Of a DNA stretch of 45,745 nt, positions 30,277 through 39,658 are shown in pieces. The stretch's first letter is position 1. The number at the start of each line of letters is the position of its first letter. This DNA is from a virus. Both the position numbers and the translations under genes were made by a program. The notes under the pieces are model-generated. The model made no database searches. It was not told where the DNA came from and saw only the letters and a list, made by a program, of their open reading frames with translations. The stretch is taken from positions 1 to 45,745 of the IMG/VR virus record IMGVR_UViG_3300030339_000075. One strand, given 5' to 3'.

Positions 30277-30357
30277 CTATTTCTTCCCCCCCCTCATCTT
30301 TTCCTCCACCAGTCTCCTGACGGTCAATTCAAAAGCTATTTCGGCTCCTCGGGCCAC
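30277..30357 (-). CDS. possible 26-residue basic peptide
   Basis: GTG at 30357, two bases after the tail-hub stop; stop TAG at 30277, directly followed by the next ATG. Sequence is basic and helical (LTVRRLVEEKMRGGKK). A run of eight G bases lies near its 3' end. Ribosome site is weak, so it may not be translated. Confidence 0.3.
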   Translation of the reverse strand: MARGAEIAFELTVRRLVEEKMRGGKK

Positions 30358-30358
30358 T

Positions 30359-33300
30359 CTACGCTATTTTGCCCTTAAAGGACCACGAAAACAGCAACCA
30401 CGTTGTGCTCGCTAGAGACGCAGTACTACTAAACCTAACCTGGAACGTCGAATCCGACGTCCACAACACCATCGGGGCAGAGATATCGTTCCCGACCATA
30501 CCAGTTGCATCTCGTCTTGACGATGGCGCCGACGCGCTAGCCGACTTATATCCAATGCACTGAACAATGACGTCTCCGGCCTCTGATGGCGTTATTGGTA
30601 GCGCTACGGACGCAACGTTTGAGTACGTCGTGCCGTTTCCATTTATGGCCCCCCACCCACGGCACTCTACTGATTTATTCCCAAACGTATCAAATGCGTT
30701 TGCAGCGGTATTCCCCTCCTCAATGATCCCCGCACCGACACGGGCGTAGCGGCGGAGAGTAATCGAGAAAATAGTTCCTCCCGTACTATACAGAGTCTCA
30801 ATGTAGCCAGATTTTAGTTGCGTATACACCGATGTATAAGCTTTCACTTTCGTGATCGCTGTCATCGACTGCCACACACCTTTGACTCTGACGACCTCGT
30901 AAAGAAATCCTGAATGAGGGCTAGACCTAAAACAGACCCGCATGTCGCCATTAATTTCGAACAGCGCTCGAAGGCCTGTAACGCTATCATTGGTCTGAGC
31001 GGACACGGTTGTTTCAGGAGACTCAGGAGCTGCCCATGTTCCAGACAAGTACACGTATCTATACAAATCGACAGTCTGAGACGCGGAAGAGTGCTCTAAA
31101 TACGCGACAAGAGTACCGTTATTTTCAAGTCCGTAGCATACAGGGGACTTACTCGACGGATCAATGGTAGCCTCATTCCCAAGTGACCCGCTATAAAAAA
31201 TGCGCTCATACGTACCGTTACTTCGGCTATACATTATTCGTACTTTACTATCGGTGTCGACGATGAACTTAAAATCAGTACAATTATCGTCGATAAATAA
31301 AGTTGGCGCGCCCCATGACGTTATAAACTCTTGTATATATACCGAACCCGATAGATTGTAAACCGCGTAGACTCGCCCATCGGCGTCAGTTAAGTAGCAC
31401 CCGCTAACGTTCGCCGCTGTAATTTCCACCTCGCTGCCAATGATAGCGCCTGTACGTAGTCGTTCGCATAGGTGCCCCGACGTATTAATATACATGATTC
31501 GCACAGCGCCGTTAGGCGTCTCAAGTATATCCTTAACGCCATCTGTCGTACTTAGCGCGATGTTTAAGTCTATAGCCTCGCTAGACTCCGATAATATGTT
31601 AGCCTGCCAGTCCCCATCGAGGATGGCAGGCCCATTTACCCCAAGCCGTCCGAAGACACCCCGGAGCAGCTCGGGAGAAGCAGGAGAAGTATCAGGAGCA
31701 TCGATGAAAGAAAACCGACCGTCCTTGAGTTCAATGCAACGCCTCTGCACACCTTGTCCATCGTACCACCTCTGCTTTCCGCCCGCAGGAATAGTTATCG
31801 TTTGGGCGAACAAATTTGCAATAAATGCATCCGCAGTTACCAATTTGGCAAATATAGCGGATGCCGCCGCTATTACAGTTGCCTGAGCCGTTGCCCAAGC
31901 TCCCATATCCCCTAAAAGATCAACATTGCCTAAAGCTGTATGATAGTAATACCAACTGGTATCAGCTTCAGCCCAGGCACTACCCGAATAAAACTCAAGA
32001 ATCCCGCCGCCACTAATAGTAACATTGTTATTCCAGTAGTAGTCATTAGGTAATATATACCCGGAAGGCGCAGTTGTCAATGCTCCCCAATAAAGAGGAG
32101 TAGTAGAGGCGTCAGCACTTACACCACAAATTTTCTCATCACAAAGAAGGGTAGTTCCTCCCATAGCATACAATTGCGCCTTTATATTAGTTACATAATG
32201 AGTTACCCCACTAACGGTAGCCGTAGCAGGAACGGCATAGGAATGAGTTGTTTCATCCACAGAAGATGTATACACATTGTTATAACTACTGCCATCTACG
32301 GAATACGCTATCTTAAAACGACCAGCATAGGCTCCCCCACTACTCAATTTACCGGCTAACAACAATCCAGAAGGGGTTATTACATTGGTTCTGCTACGAG
32401 TTGCGGAATGAGACGATAGGGATAAAGTGGGGGCTTCTACCGCACCCAATGCTACAGTAAAGGAAACCACAACATCAGCAAAGCCTAGTTTAGTGGCAGT
32501 AATAGTGCCTGATCCAGAAGTCCCACTGAGTCCACTAACAGTGTACCTATTTGGATTATCCCCTGTACCAAAAGACCCGGTTATGCCACTTGTAGTGATA
32601 GAATATGCCCAACTTCTTGACATATTCCGTTCGCCTTGATAGATATACAGATCAGTATAGGCATAAGTAAAATCAGGACTGCCGCCATAAGCAATAGGCA
32701 AAACAGCAATCGTAGATTGGGTTAGCTCTGAGGTCACAGTTTCCGTAACTGTAGGATTTTCTTTTACCGTTATGGATTGTCTGGTCAAAGTTCCTACATT
32801 ATTATCTTGTGCTCGCACTTTGTAAGTGTAATACCTCACCGCCTCGTTCCATTGACGAGACATAATAAGACAGTTCTGATTAGTGCCATCATTCATAGTA
32901 ACATTACAGACAGTCCCCACATCAGCGAATTTATCCGACATAACCGTGTAGAATGTGGCTCCTATGTCGTATTGTTTGGCAAGATAGGTAGTAAATGTGG
33001 AAGCATCCGCTTGAGTATGAAGGAATGTACTAACATAGGTATCTAATTTTTGCCCACTTACTGTAGTGTTATTAACTTCAGCAATTCGTGCCGCTGTTCT
33101 ATACCAGACATATCCACGAATATCCAAATACCGTAAAGTCAGATAAGAAGCAGTGGGGTTTTTAAGCACAATTCGAGCTTTCTTGTTATAAAAATGAATC
33201 ATGTCAACAGTAATACCAGTATCAAATCCAGCATCCATGTAACAACCAGACGTAGCTATAATAGAAGAAAAGTCAGAATCAAAGACTTTGTAATTATAAT

Positions 33301-34243
33301 CAAGGCTATGAACTATGGCATAATTAGTCCAATATTTAGAAGAAGAATCATCATATTCTTGATAAACGATAGAACTTCCACTTGTAGTAGTATCTATAGC
33401 ATTACAGGCAGGAGGATATAGATATCCAGGAGTAATTTCATATCCAGTAAAATTGCCATTACTATCGTAAGAACAATTACTATCCTGGTATAATTTGATG
33501 TTAGCACTGTACCCACTGGTGGTTTCAATTTGCCCTATTTCATAATAGGTAGTAGTAAGTCCATAGTAATCTTTTACGGAATCTTCCACTTCCACTTCTT
33601 GAATCATATTGGCTTCAGTGAAATTGGTGGAAACACTATCAGAAGTGATCCATTTAACTGGTGTCAGAACATCACTTTCGTTAAAATGCAAAACATACCC
33701 ATACTCAAATAACAATGTATCAAGTACATCAAGAATGGAATCATTTTCAGATTCAGGAGCAAACGCAGTAATAGTTTTAGCAATTGTAACACTAGAAGTT
33801 ATTTTAGCAGGAGCAAACCCCGCACGATAACACAATTGATGCACTATGGAAGTAGCCGGACTAGCTGGATTACAAATAGCGTACCCGAAATAGACCACAT
33901 CCCCTATATCTACATCGAGTTTTTGCGTAGAATCTTCAGCAGACAAAGATATAGTAGTATTATTCAGAATACCATTATAAGTCCTAGCTTTCGTTGGAAA
34001 AATTCGACCAGTAAAATCGTCAACTCCACTCTTTTTTATATTTACCAATATATCAGTAGTGGCGTTTTTGAGTAAAGCATATAAAGCAGCATTATAGATC
34101 ACATCAAAAGAAGCTTCATTCTGGGCATAGTGAAACGTATCAGAACACCCCTTATTGGTATAAACAAGGGAGTCATACTTCACATACGAGGAAATGTCTC
34201 GATAACCTGCACCATCTTGGAAGTCTAAATATACATTTGTCAT
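30359..34243 (-). CDS. tail hub / central fibre protein (1294 aa)
   Basis: A 1294-residue structural protein directly downstream of the tape measure. The N-terminal about 400 residues resemble tail-hub proteins (start NVYLDFQDGAGYRDISSYV, then FTGRIFPTKARTYNG and LLFEYGYVLHFNESDVL). A middle part (about 480-700) has Ig-like, Gly/Ser/Thr-rich segments. A short coil/linker with AFIANLFAQTITIPAGGK follows, as in gpJ-like fibres, and the last about 350 residues contain repeated 40-50-residue beta units (YVYLSGTWAAPE, RIMYSRSNGTYERIFYSG), suggesting a beta-propeller or sialidase-like receptor domain. It starts in an ATGA overlap with the tape measure gene. The C-terminal third has different base composition. 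Confidence 0.75.
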   Translation of the reverse strand: MTNVYLDFQDGAGYRDISSYVKYDSLVYTNKGCSDTFHYAQNEASFDVIYNAALYALLKNATTDILVNIKKSGVDDFTGRIFPTKARTYNGILNNTTISLSAEDSTQKLDVDIGDVVYFGYAICNPASPATSIVHQLCYRAGFAPAKITSSVTIAKTITAFAPESENDSILDVLDTLLFEYGYVLHFNESDVLTPVKWITSDSVSTNFTEANMIQEVEVEDSVKDYYGLTTTYYEIGQIETTSGYSANIKLYQDSNCSYDSNGNFTGYEITPGYLYPPACNAIDTTTSGSSIVYQEYDDSSSKYWTNYAIVHSLDYNYKVFDSDFSSIIATSGCYMDAGFDTGITVDMIHFYNKKARIVLKNPTASYLTLRYLDIRGYVWYRTAARIAEVNNTTVSGQKLDTYVSTFLHTQADASTFTTYLAKQYDIGATFYTVMSDKFADVGTVCNVTMNDGTNQNCLIMSRQWNEAVRYYTYKVRAQDNNVGTLTRQSITVKENPTVTETVTSELTQSTIAVLPIAYGGSPDFTYAYTDLYIYQGERNMSRSWAYSITTSGITGSFGTGDNPNRYTVSGLSGTSGSGTITATKLGFADVVVSFTVALGAVEAPTLSLSSHSATRSRTNVITPSGLLLAGKLSSGGAYAGRFKIAYSVDGSSYNNVYTSSVDETTHSYAVPATATVSGVTHYVTNIKAQLYAMGGTTLLCDEKICGVSADASTTPLYWGALTTAPSGYILPNDYYWNNNVTISGGGILEFYSGSAWAEADTSWYYYHTALGNVDLLGDMGAWATAQATVIAAASAIFAKLVTADAFIANLFAQTITIPAGGKQRWYDGQGVQRRCIELKDGRFSFIDAPDTSPASPELLRGVFGRLGVNGPAILDGDWQANILSESSEAIDLNIALSTTDGVKDILETPNGAVRIMYINTSGHLCERLRTGAIIGSEVEITAANVSGCYLTDADGRVYAVYNLSGSVYIQEFITSWGAPTLFIDDNCTDFKFIVDTDSKVRIMYSRSNGTYERIFYSGSLGNEATIDPSSKSPVCYGLENNGTLVAYLEHSSASQTVDLYRYVYLSGTWAAPESPETTVSAQTNDSVTGLRALFEINGDMRVCFRSSPHSGFLYEVVRVKGVWQSMTAITKVKAYTSVYTQLKSGYIETLYSTGGTIFSITLRRYARVGAGIIEEGNTAANAFDTFGNKSVECRGWGAINGNGTTYSNVASVALPITPSEAGDVIVQCIGYKSASASAPSSRRDATGMVGNDISAPMVLWTSDSTFQVRFSSTASLASTTWLLFSWSFKGKIA

Positions 34244-37200
34244 ACGGTTAATTCCCCCGCCCTTCGTAATTGGTACATTGTGTTGGCAATAGATTTAGCT
34301 ATATCTTTTTCCGTACTAACACTACCTTGCACATTCACTTGTACTGTTATATTTCCACCAGAGGAACCACCCCCACCTAAAGTTATCTCCCCTCTATCTA
34401 TGGCGGAAGAGAAGTCAGCAGGAATTATTTTCTCGCCTTTATGTATCTGAGCTACCATATCTTGGGGTACATAATTAGTACCAGAAGCATATGTGTTAAT
34501 TCCCGTTGGCTCAATAGATGCGCCTCCTGGGGTATTAGCTGTACCATTAATCTGAGATATACTACTTCCTAATGCTAATATTGACTCTACTACTGATGCA
34601 GTAGAAGTGCTCATTCCGGATATTATGCTATCTGATGCTGCCTTAACTACAGAATTGGTAGAGTCAAGCGCACCCTGCAATTCACCTTGGCTTAAAGGCT
34701 CATTTGTATCAGAAAGCTTATCCAAAAGACCTTGTATCACTGTTATCTGGTCATTCACATTTGCAATTTGTGTTTTTACTTCCGCAGATTTGGCATATAC
34801 ATCAGCAAGACTATAGTTTTCCCCAAGAGCCTTAATTACACTATAAGTACCATCAGAAAAGTATTTTTCAAATTCATCATTTAGAGCCTTTACTTGTGAA
34901 TCATATTCCGCCCCGGTTATAGCACCTACTTCATACAAATCTTGTAAAGAAGATACTTGTGAATCCACCAAATCCTGCGCCGCATTTTTTAACGCATCAA
35001 ACGCTCCATTCAAATCATCTAATGTGTCATTTAGACCATCTAAAGCATCATTAAGTAAATCAGTTTGTTGCTCTACAGTGGCAGTAGTTGTTGCTTCTGT
35101 AGTCTTAAGAAGATGTGCTATTAATTTGATATTAGTACCAAATGTATCATTTATAAAAGTAATAAGACTATTAATTATGTCAATAATCCCATTACCAAAA
35201 GGTACAATTACAGAATCATTAAGCCATGCAAACGCTTTGCCCAATAATTGCAGGATAGGTACTACCGTCACATCTAATATGCCTGCGACGATTGCCAATA
35301 CTGTACCAAATATGTTCAAAAAGGGAGCTACAACTTGCCCCACAACAGTGCCCACTTCTTCTAATATATCCACAATTGGACTTAGTACACTATTAATCAT
35401 AGGCTCCAGAATGTCTTTTGCACTTTCAAGTATAGTGCTGAACGGGTTAAGGACTTTATTGACATTTTCTATAGATAAAAGAAAATCAGCAAGAGCAGTA
35501 ACACCAGAACTCAGTATACCAGCACCAGAGAACCCATTTGATTGCATATTACCAACTTCAGAGCCCGCTAAAACTTGTGTGCTTAATTGTTCCCCAGCAG
35601 CTTTAAGATACGAAGTCATGGCCCCCAAAAACAGGTAAAAAGATTTCTCAGATTTAGCAATCTCTAACATGCTATCGCCAGTAGCATAATTGCCACCAGA
35701 TTCTACTTTCTTGTTTTCCCAATATGAGGATTTACCCTCAGTTAAATTAGTATACGTCTGCTTTGCCAAATCCTTATCTCGTTTAGCAGTCAATGCCCGA
35801 ACATATTCATCATATTTTAATGCAAACATCTTATCGTTTATTGCCTTATTCTGTGCATTCTGTAAATCTGTATCGTAAGTTAGCATTATTCCAGCCAGTT
35901 CATCCCCTAGAGTATCCTGTTGCATTTGACGAATTTCATTTTCATATCCTTGGCGTTTTTCGCGTATTTGCTGATCGTTTTCTTTAATTTCTTGGGCGCG
36001 TAGTTTTTCATTCATACTCAAGATACTACGAATTCTGCTCCAACTCCATTCTTCTGTTTTAGCTGTTTTTATAATTTCTGCTCTTTGCTTATCGTAAGTA
36101 AGTTGAATATCATCTAGTTGATAATCCACAAAATTAGATTCCGCAGTATACTTAGCAGCCATTTCCCTTTCTATCCAACTAATCGCTTTATCAGACCCGC
36201 CTTTTTTCAAACTGTCTAATATTGCTTGAAGTTTTTGCGCTTCAGTAGCTAGAAGCTGAAAAAATCCATAAGATTCTATATTGGGAAATAACTTTTCACC
36301 ATTTTCTCCGATAGCACTTTTTAATGTGGCTATTGTGCCTACAATAGCATCAAGTTCTTTTTGCGCGTCTGCTTCTATGTCTTTCTCAGGCACTTTAATA
36401 CCCAAACTCTTATATATATCATCATTGGCTGAAGCAGCATCTGTAAATCCCTTTATAAACTCGGCGGCGGCAGTTCTACCACTCCAATCAAAATACGCTA
36501 CATCCTTGACTTGAAAGGATTGTTCTGATATACCCATAGTGGAAGCAATTGATGCAGACTGCTGTTTATTTATAGAAAGTGTAGCATTAGCATTATCTAA
36601 TATTTTAAGTTGAGCATTTATATAGTCATTAAGACCTTTAACAGAAGCTGCTTCTTGGTTTACTTGATTAGCCGCTTCTTTTGAAATTGCCTTATTTGCA
36701 AGCAGAATATTTGCCACATCATCATAGCAAGCGGGATACAATTGTTGCAACTGATGCACAAGATCAACTTGGCTCTGTAAAGAAAGAACCGTATAGTTTT
36801 GACCTTTTGAACCTTCAGAGATTGTCTTTGTAGTGAATTCTGCATCAGTTCTAAATTTTATCTCATCTTCTTTAGCTTTATTCACTAAAGCTACAACTAC
36901 AGCTATTGCCGCAGCTATTGCCGCTATGGGAACGGCAATAGCTATTATAGCAGGCAATGCCGCCGCAAAAGCAGACCCAAACCCGGTCACAGACCTACTT
37001 AACATGGCAAAAGAACTCACCATTCCTGGTACTACGGCCCCATTTATTGCAAGAGTCTTTAATGCACTAGAGGCCAACCCTACAGAAGCCCCTAACATAT
37101 TGAAGGTCTCTGGTAAAGCTTTCCAAAGTTTTATTCCACTGGAAAGAACACTCTTAGCTATAAGTAAAGGGATTAATTTTATAAGTAATGGAAGCAGGGG

Positions 37201-38103
37201 AAGAATGGCCTTAACGATATCGAAGAAGGCACTCGCCAAGTTCCCCAAATCCTTGCCAACAGATGCTATTTGATCCTTGTTATTCTTCAGAATGTTAATA
37301 AAGTCATCCACATTCTTCTTTAATACATTGAATAAACTCTCAGTAAGAATACCAGAGGATTGTTGGGCTATATCGGTAAGCATAGACATCTTACCTTCAA
37401 ACGTCTTCATGTATTCATCAAAATAACCGGCGAATTTGCCAGTTCCAGTAGTCATGTTTTGAAATGCTTTTTCTACTTCCTTAAACCCAATCTTCCCGGC
37501 CTCAGTCATCTTCTGCAACTGAGCTACAGGAACTCCCATAACCTTGCCTAATTCCTCGTATATAGGAATACCACGCATAGCGAACTGCATCAAATCTCTA
37601 GTATAAGCTCTGCCCTGACTCTTCAATGTACCATAAACATACGACATATCTGCAAGAGTAACCCCTGTAGCCTTACCTACAGTACCAAGCATCTGAATAG
37701 TAGGAATAAGTTCTTTAACTTCAAATCCATATGCCATTAACTGTTTAGATGCAGTTACAGTTTCTTTGAACGTAAGGGGACTATTAACAGCGAAATTAAA
37801 TAAATCCACCATTGTAGTCTTAGCAGCAGTAATAGACTTCATCATCGTGCCAAAAGCGGCAGTAGAAGTTTCCTTAAAAGAATTAAAATCTATGCCCTCT
37901 TTAACTACATTTTTGACTGTATTCACAGCAACCGCTAAACTGGCATATTGAGCAAGCATTGAAGCGACACTTTTTGAAACTCTACTGGATTCTTGTTCAG
38001 CAGATATGCCGAATGACTGAAGTATTTTTTGAGCTTGCTTGACATTAGCTTGATATTGTTGGATTTCTGCGGCAAAACGTACTGTAACCTGTTCGTTAGC
38101 CAC
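34240..38103 (-). CDS. tape measure protein (1287 aa)
   Basis: A 1287-residue tape measure. The N-terminal part (VRFAAEIQQYQANVKQAQKI, then the TMP_2-like region FKETVTASKQLMAYGFEVKE and GKATGVTLADM) matches the tape measure domain. Hydrophobic helices occur near 300-320 and 375-410 (ALPAIIAIAVPIAAIAAAIA) and near 960-1010. Alanine- and lysine-rich coils occupy the centre, and the C-terminus has GGGSSGGNITVQVNVQGSVS. By the rule of about 0.15 nm per residue it implies a tail of roughly 190 nm. It starts with GTG after AAGGGGG. It is preceded by the frameshifted tail chaperones, the usual gene order in long-tailed phages. Confidence 0.9.
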   Translation of the reverse strand: MANEQVTVRFAAEIQQYQANVKQAQKILQSFGISAEQESSRVSKSVASMLAQYASLAVAVNTVKNVVKEGIDFNSFKETSTAAFGTMMKSITAAKTTMVDLFNFAVNSPLTFKETVTASKQLMAYGFEVKELIPTIQMLGTVGKATGVTLADMSYVYGTLKSQGRAYTRDLMQFAMRGIPIYEELGKVMGVPVAQLQKMTEAGKIGFKEVEKAFQNMTTGTGKFAGYFDEYMKTFEGKMSMLTDIAQQSSGILTESLFNVLKKNVDDFINILKNNKDQIASVGKDLGNLASAFFDIVKAILPLLPLLIKLIPLLIAKSVLSSGIKLWKALPETFNMLGASVGLASSALKTLAINGAVVPGMVSSFAMLSRSVTGFGSAFAAALPAIIAIAVPIAAIAAAIAVVVALVNKAKEDEIKFRTDAEFTTKTISEGSKGQNYTVLSLQSQVDLVHQLQQLYPACYDDVANILLANKAISKEAANQVNQEAASVKGLNDYINAQLKILDNANATLSINKQQSASIASTMGISEQSFQVKDVAYFDWSGRTAAAEFIKGFTDAASANDDIYKSLGIKVPEKDIEADAQKELDAIVGTIATLKSAIGENGEKLFPNIESYGFFQLLATEAQKLQAILDSLKKGGSDKAISWIEREMAAKYTAESNFVDYQLDDIQLTYDKQRAEIIKTAKTEEWSWSRIRSILSMNEKLRAQEIKENDQQIREKRQGYENEIRQMQQDTLGDELAGIMLTYDTDLQNAQNKAINDKMFALKYDEYVRALTAKRDKDLAKQTYTNLTEGKSSYWENKKVESGGNYATGDSMLEIAKSEKSFYLFLGAMTSYLKAAGEQLSTQVLAGSEVGNMQSNGFSGAGILSSGVTALADFLLSIENVNKVLNPFSTILESAKDILEPMINSVLSPIVDILEEVGTVVGQVVAPFLNIFGTVLAIVAGILDVTVVPILQLLGKAFAWLNDSVIVPFGNGIIDIINSLITFINDTFGTNIKLIAHLLKTTEATTTATVEQQTDLLNDALDGLNDTLDDLNGAFDALKNAAQDLVDSQVSSLQDLYEVGAITGAEYDSQVKALNDEFEKYFSDGTYSVIKALGENYSLADVYAKSAEVKTQIANVNDQITVIQGLLDKLSDTNEPLSQGELQGALDSTNSVVKAASDSIISGMSTSTASVVESILALGSSISQINGTANTPGGASIEPTGINTYASGTNYVPQDMVAQIHKGEKIIPADFSSAIDRGEITLGGGGSSGGNITVQVNVQGSVSTEKDIAKSIANTMYQLRRAGELTV

Positions 38104-38114
38104 GTTTTACCCCC

Positions 38115-38851
38115 TTACTTCTTTCTAGTCTTCTCTATTTCTTCCCTTTCAATGGCCCTGGATTCATATTCCAATGCGGTCACAGCCTCTAAAATATCAG
38201 ATGGCCATTCCCCCCATCCCTTACCATTGATTCCACCCCACAATTTTGTATATTGGTAGCATTGCAAGTAAAACCCAAATGCCGGATCATTCACATAGCC
38301 CTTTACTTCATCTCTCGTAACGATGATGTTCTCATCGTGTATTGTCATCGCAAGGATAGGTACAGAACCCTTCTCAGCCCTGTACTTATCCTTGTGCCTA
38401 CCGGCTTGCAATAACCGATAGGCAACTCTTAGTTTTTTTCGTCAACCTTCGACTGAAGCAAATTCTGGAAGTAGGTATACAACTCATCAATGAGAGGATC
38501 AAATTCCACAGGAGCGTTAAACAAATCCTCTGCATTGTTGATCTTGATTACAACTTTATTATCCCCCACAACACGAAGAGGCTTATCACTCTTATCCTCT
38601 GCAATAGGCTTCTCATATGCGGCATTAAAAATCTTCGCATTGAACGCTTTAATAACCTTCTTACGGTCAATCTCCACATGGGTGGAAACTTGCCCATCCT
38701 TATCCAAGTCGAATCCATGAGGCATAGCCCGCTCTTTAATAGCCATAGTCGGGGCATCATGGGTAACTTTGATCTGATCAGAACCAGTCAAATCCTTATT
38801 GTGGTTAAACTCAGGGATAAACTCTCTCGTGCTGGAAACCGTTAAAATCAT
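38115..38851 (-). CDS. tail assembly chaperone fusion made by -1 frameshift (gpGT-like)
   Basis: The upstream frame at 38429-38851 (140 aa) ends in GAA AAA AAC TAA. The heptamer A AAA AAC at 38438-38432 is in the correct phase for -1 slippage. After slipping, translation continues through CTA AGA GTT GCC into the frame running to 38115, containing LLQAGRHKDKYRAEKGSV, giving about 245 residues. This arrangement directly before the tape measure gene is the hallmark of gpG/gpGT tail chaperones, which load the tape measure and recruit tail tube protein. The second frame has no ATG or ribosome site; the only early start-like codon is a TTG at 38411, which also favours frameshift expression. Confidence 0.85.
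38429..38851 (-). CDS. tail assembly chaperone, unshifted product (gpG-like)
   Basis: The 140-residue product of normal termination at the TAA next to the slippery site. It starts MILTVSSTREFIPEFNHNK, has a basic middle, and ends in a helical part PLIDELYTYFQNLLQSKVDE. In lambda-like phages the short form is made in large excess over the fusion and both are absent from the virion. An AGGAGATATACACCT sequence precedes the ATG. Confidence 0.75.
   Translation of the reverse strand: MILTVSSTREFIPEFNHNKDLTGSDQIKVTHDAPTMAIKERAMPHGFDLDKDGQVSTHVEIDRKKVIKAFNAKIFNAAYEKPIAEDKSDKPLRVVGDNKVVIKINNAEDLFNAPVEFDPLIDELYTYFQNLLQSKVDEKN
38432..38438 (-). promoter_or_regulatory. programmed -1 frameshift slippery site
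   Basis: A AAA AAC read on the minus strand, in frame with the upstream chaperone gene and followed at once by TAA. This is a strong -1 heptamer in bacteria. No obvious pseudoknot was identified after it, though the GC-rich region at 38401-38380 could fold. Confidence 0.85.
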
Positions 38852-38902
38852 AGGTGTATATCTCCTTATGTTTCAATCCGCTTACCCATACGGGTAGCAA
38901 TA

Positions 38903-38928
38903 AGTGGGGGAGTATTTCATCCCCCACT
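38903..38928 (-). terminator. hairpin after the tail tube gene
   Basis: AGTGGGGGA (38903-38911) and TCCCCCACT (38920-38928), 9 perfect pairs, 8-base loop, lying 8-33 bases past the tail tube stop. The T-run on the minus strand is weak, so it may be a partial terminator or a 3' stabiliser. A TACCC/GGGTA mini-hairpin follows (38883-38896). Confidence 0.5.
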
Positions 38929-38935
38929 AGGTTAA

Positions 38936-39580
38936 TTAGTTAGTCTTAAAATAGACGATTGGGTCATTGCCGATAAGGCGAATATCGGAACTCCATGACT
39001 GAGCATCCCCCACACTCGCACCAAGGGTATATCCAAGAAATTCAATCTGAGTTACCATAAAAGTCTGCACTTCACCAGTCGTAGTGTCATCATTAAGGTA
39101 GAATACCCCAAACAAATCAGTGGCAACAACGGGGTTAAGTGTAGCAACCACATTAGCAGCAGTAGCAGAAGCAGTTCGCAGGAACCTATTAAGGAAGGAA
39201 CCTGCCTTAGACATTTCAGAGATAAAGTTGATGCCCTCCACCGTACCAGAAACGTCGTTTTTGCCCTTCCTGTACTTCTTATTGCCATCCGCCAATGTCG
39301 TAACTTCAATTTCATCTGCCTTGAAATCAATTTTGAAGGAACTGGCATCCATGGCCTGAGTGGAAGTAAGAAGATACGCGCTATTTCCCACAGTAAAAGA
39401 TTTAGCTGCATCACCAATAAATATATCCCCCGCCGCATATCCAGTGGGGAAAACCGTCGTACCAGAAATTGTGGCGATCTTGTAAAAAGAACCCGCAACC
39501 ATAGAACCAGAAACAGTAGCATTAGTGGCTACAGTAGCTTTGAAAAACGACGCATCTGCGCCTGTAAGCCTATCGACCAA
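38936..39580 (-). CDS. major tail (tube) protein
   Basis: A 214-residue, Thr/Ala/Ser-rich beta protein upstream of the tail chaperones and tape measure, the standard place for the tube protein. Typical features are FKIDFKADEIEVTTLADG, YRKGKNDVSGTVEGI, and a C-terminal part with FLGYTLGASVGDAQSWSSDI. The start is a TTG at 39580 with GAGGAGGG 8 bases upstream; no better ATG is present near this site. A strong promoter (39631-39658) and a hairpin after the stop suggest high, separately adjusted expression, as expected for an abundant virion protein. Confidence 0.75.
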   Translation of the reverse strand: MVDRLTGADASFFKATVATNATVSGSMVAGSFYKIATISGTTVFPTGYAAGDIFIGDAAKSFTVGNSAYLLTSTQAMDASSFKIDFKADEIEVTTLADGNKKYRKGKNDVSGTVEGINFISEMSKAGSFLNRFLRTASATAANVVATLNPVVATDLFGVFYLNDDTTTGEVQTFMVTQIEFLGYTLGASVGDAQSWSSDIRLIGNDPIVYFKTN

Positions 39581-39630
39581 ATTTGTACCCTCCTCTATAT
39601 CTAATCCAATATATAGTAAAATCTATATCT

Positions 39631-39658
39631 ATTATACAGATTTTCGTCCTAATGTCAA
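39631..39658 (-). promoter_or_regulatory. strong minus-strand promoter for the tail tube gene
   Basis: TTGACA (39658-39653), spacer 16, perfect TATAAT (39636-39631), on the minus strand. The -35 overlaps the stop codon of the HNH gene at 39655. The transcript would start about 40 bases before the tail tube ribosome site. Confidence 0.75.

Noticed and set aside
38115-38411. Second tail chaperone frame as an independent gene starting at TTG 38411
   Set aside because: No ribosome site, and the frame is open back to the slippery heptamer, so frameshift expression explains it better.
39052-39522. 156-codon minus-strand frame overlapping the tail tube gene
   Set aside because: Leu-rich shadow frame without start signals; the tail tube frame has a ribosome site, promoter and sensible protein.
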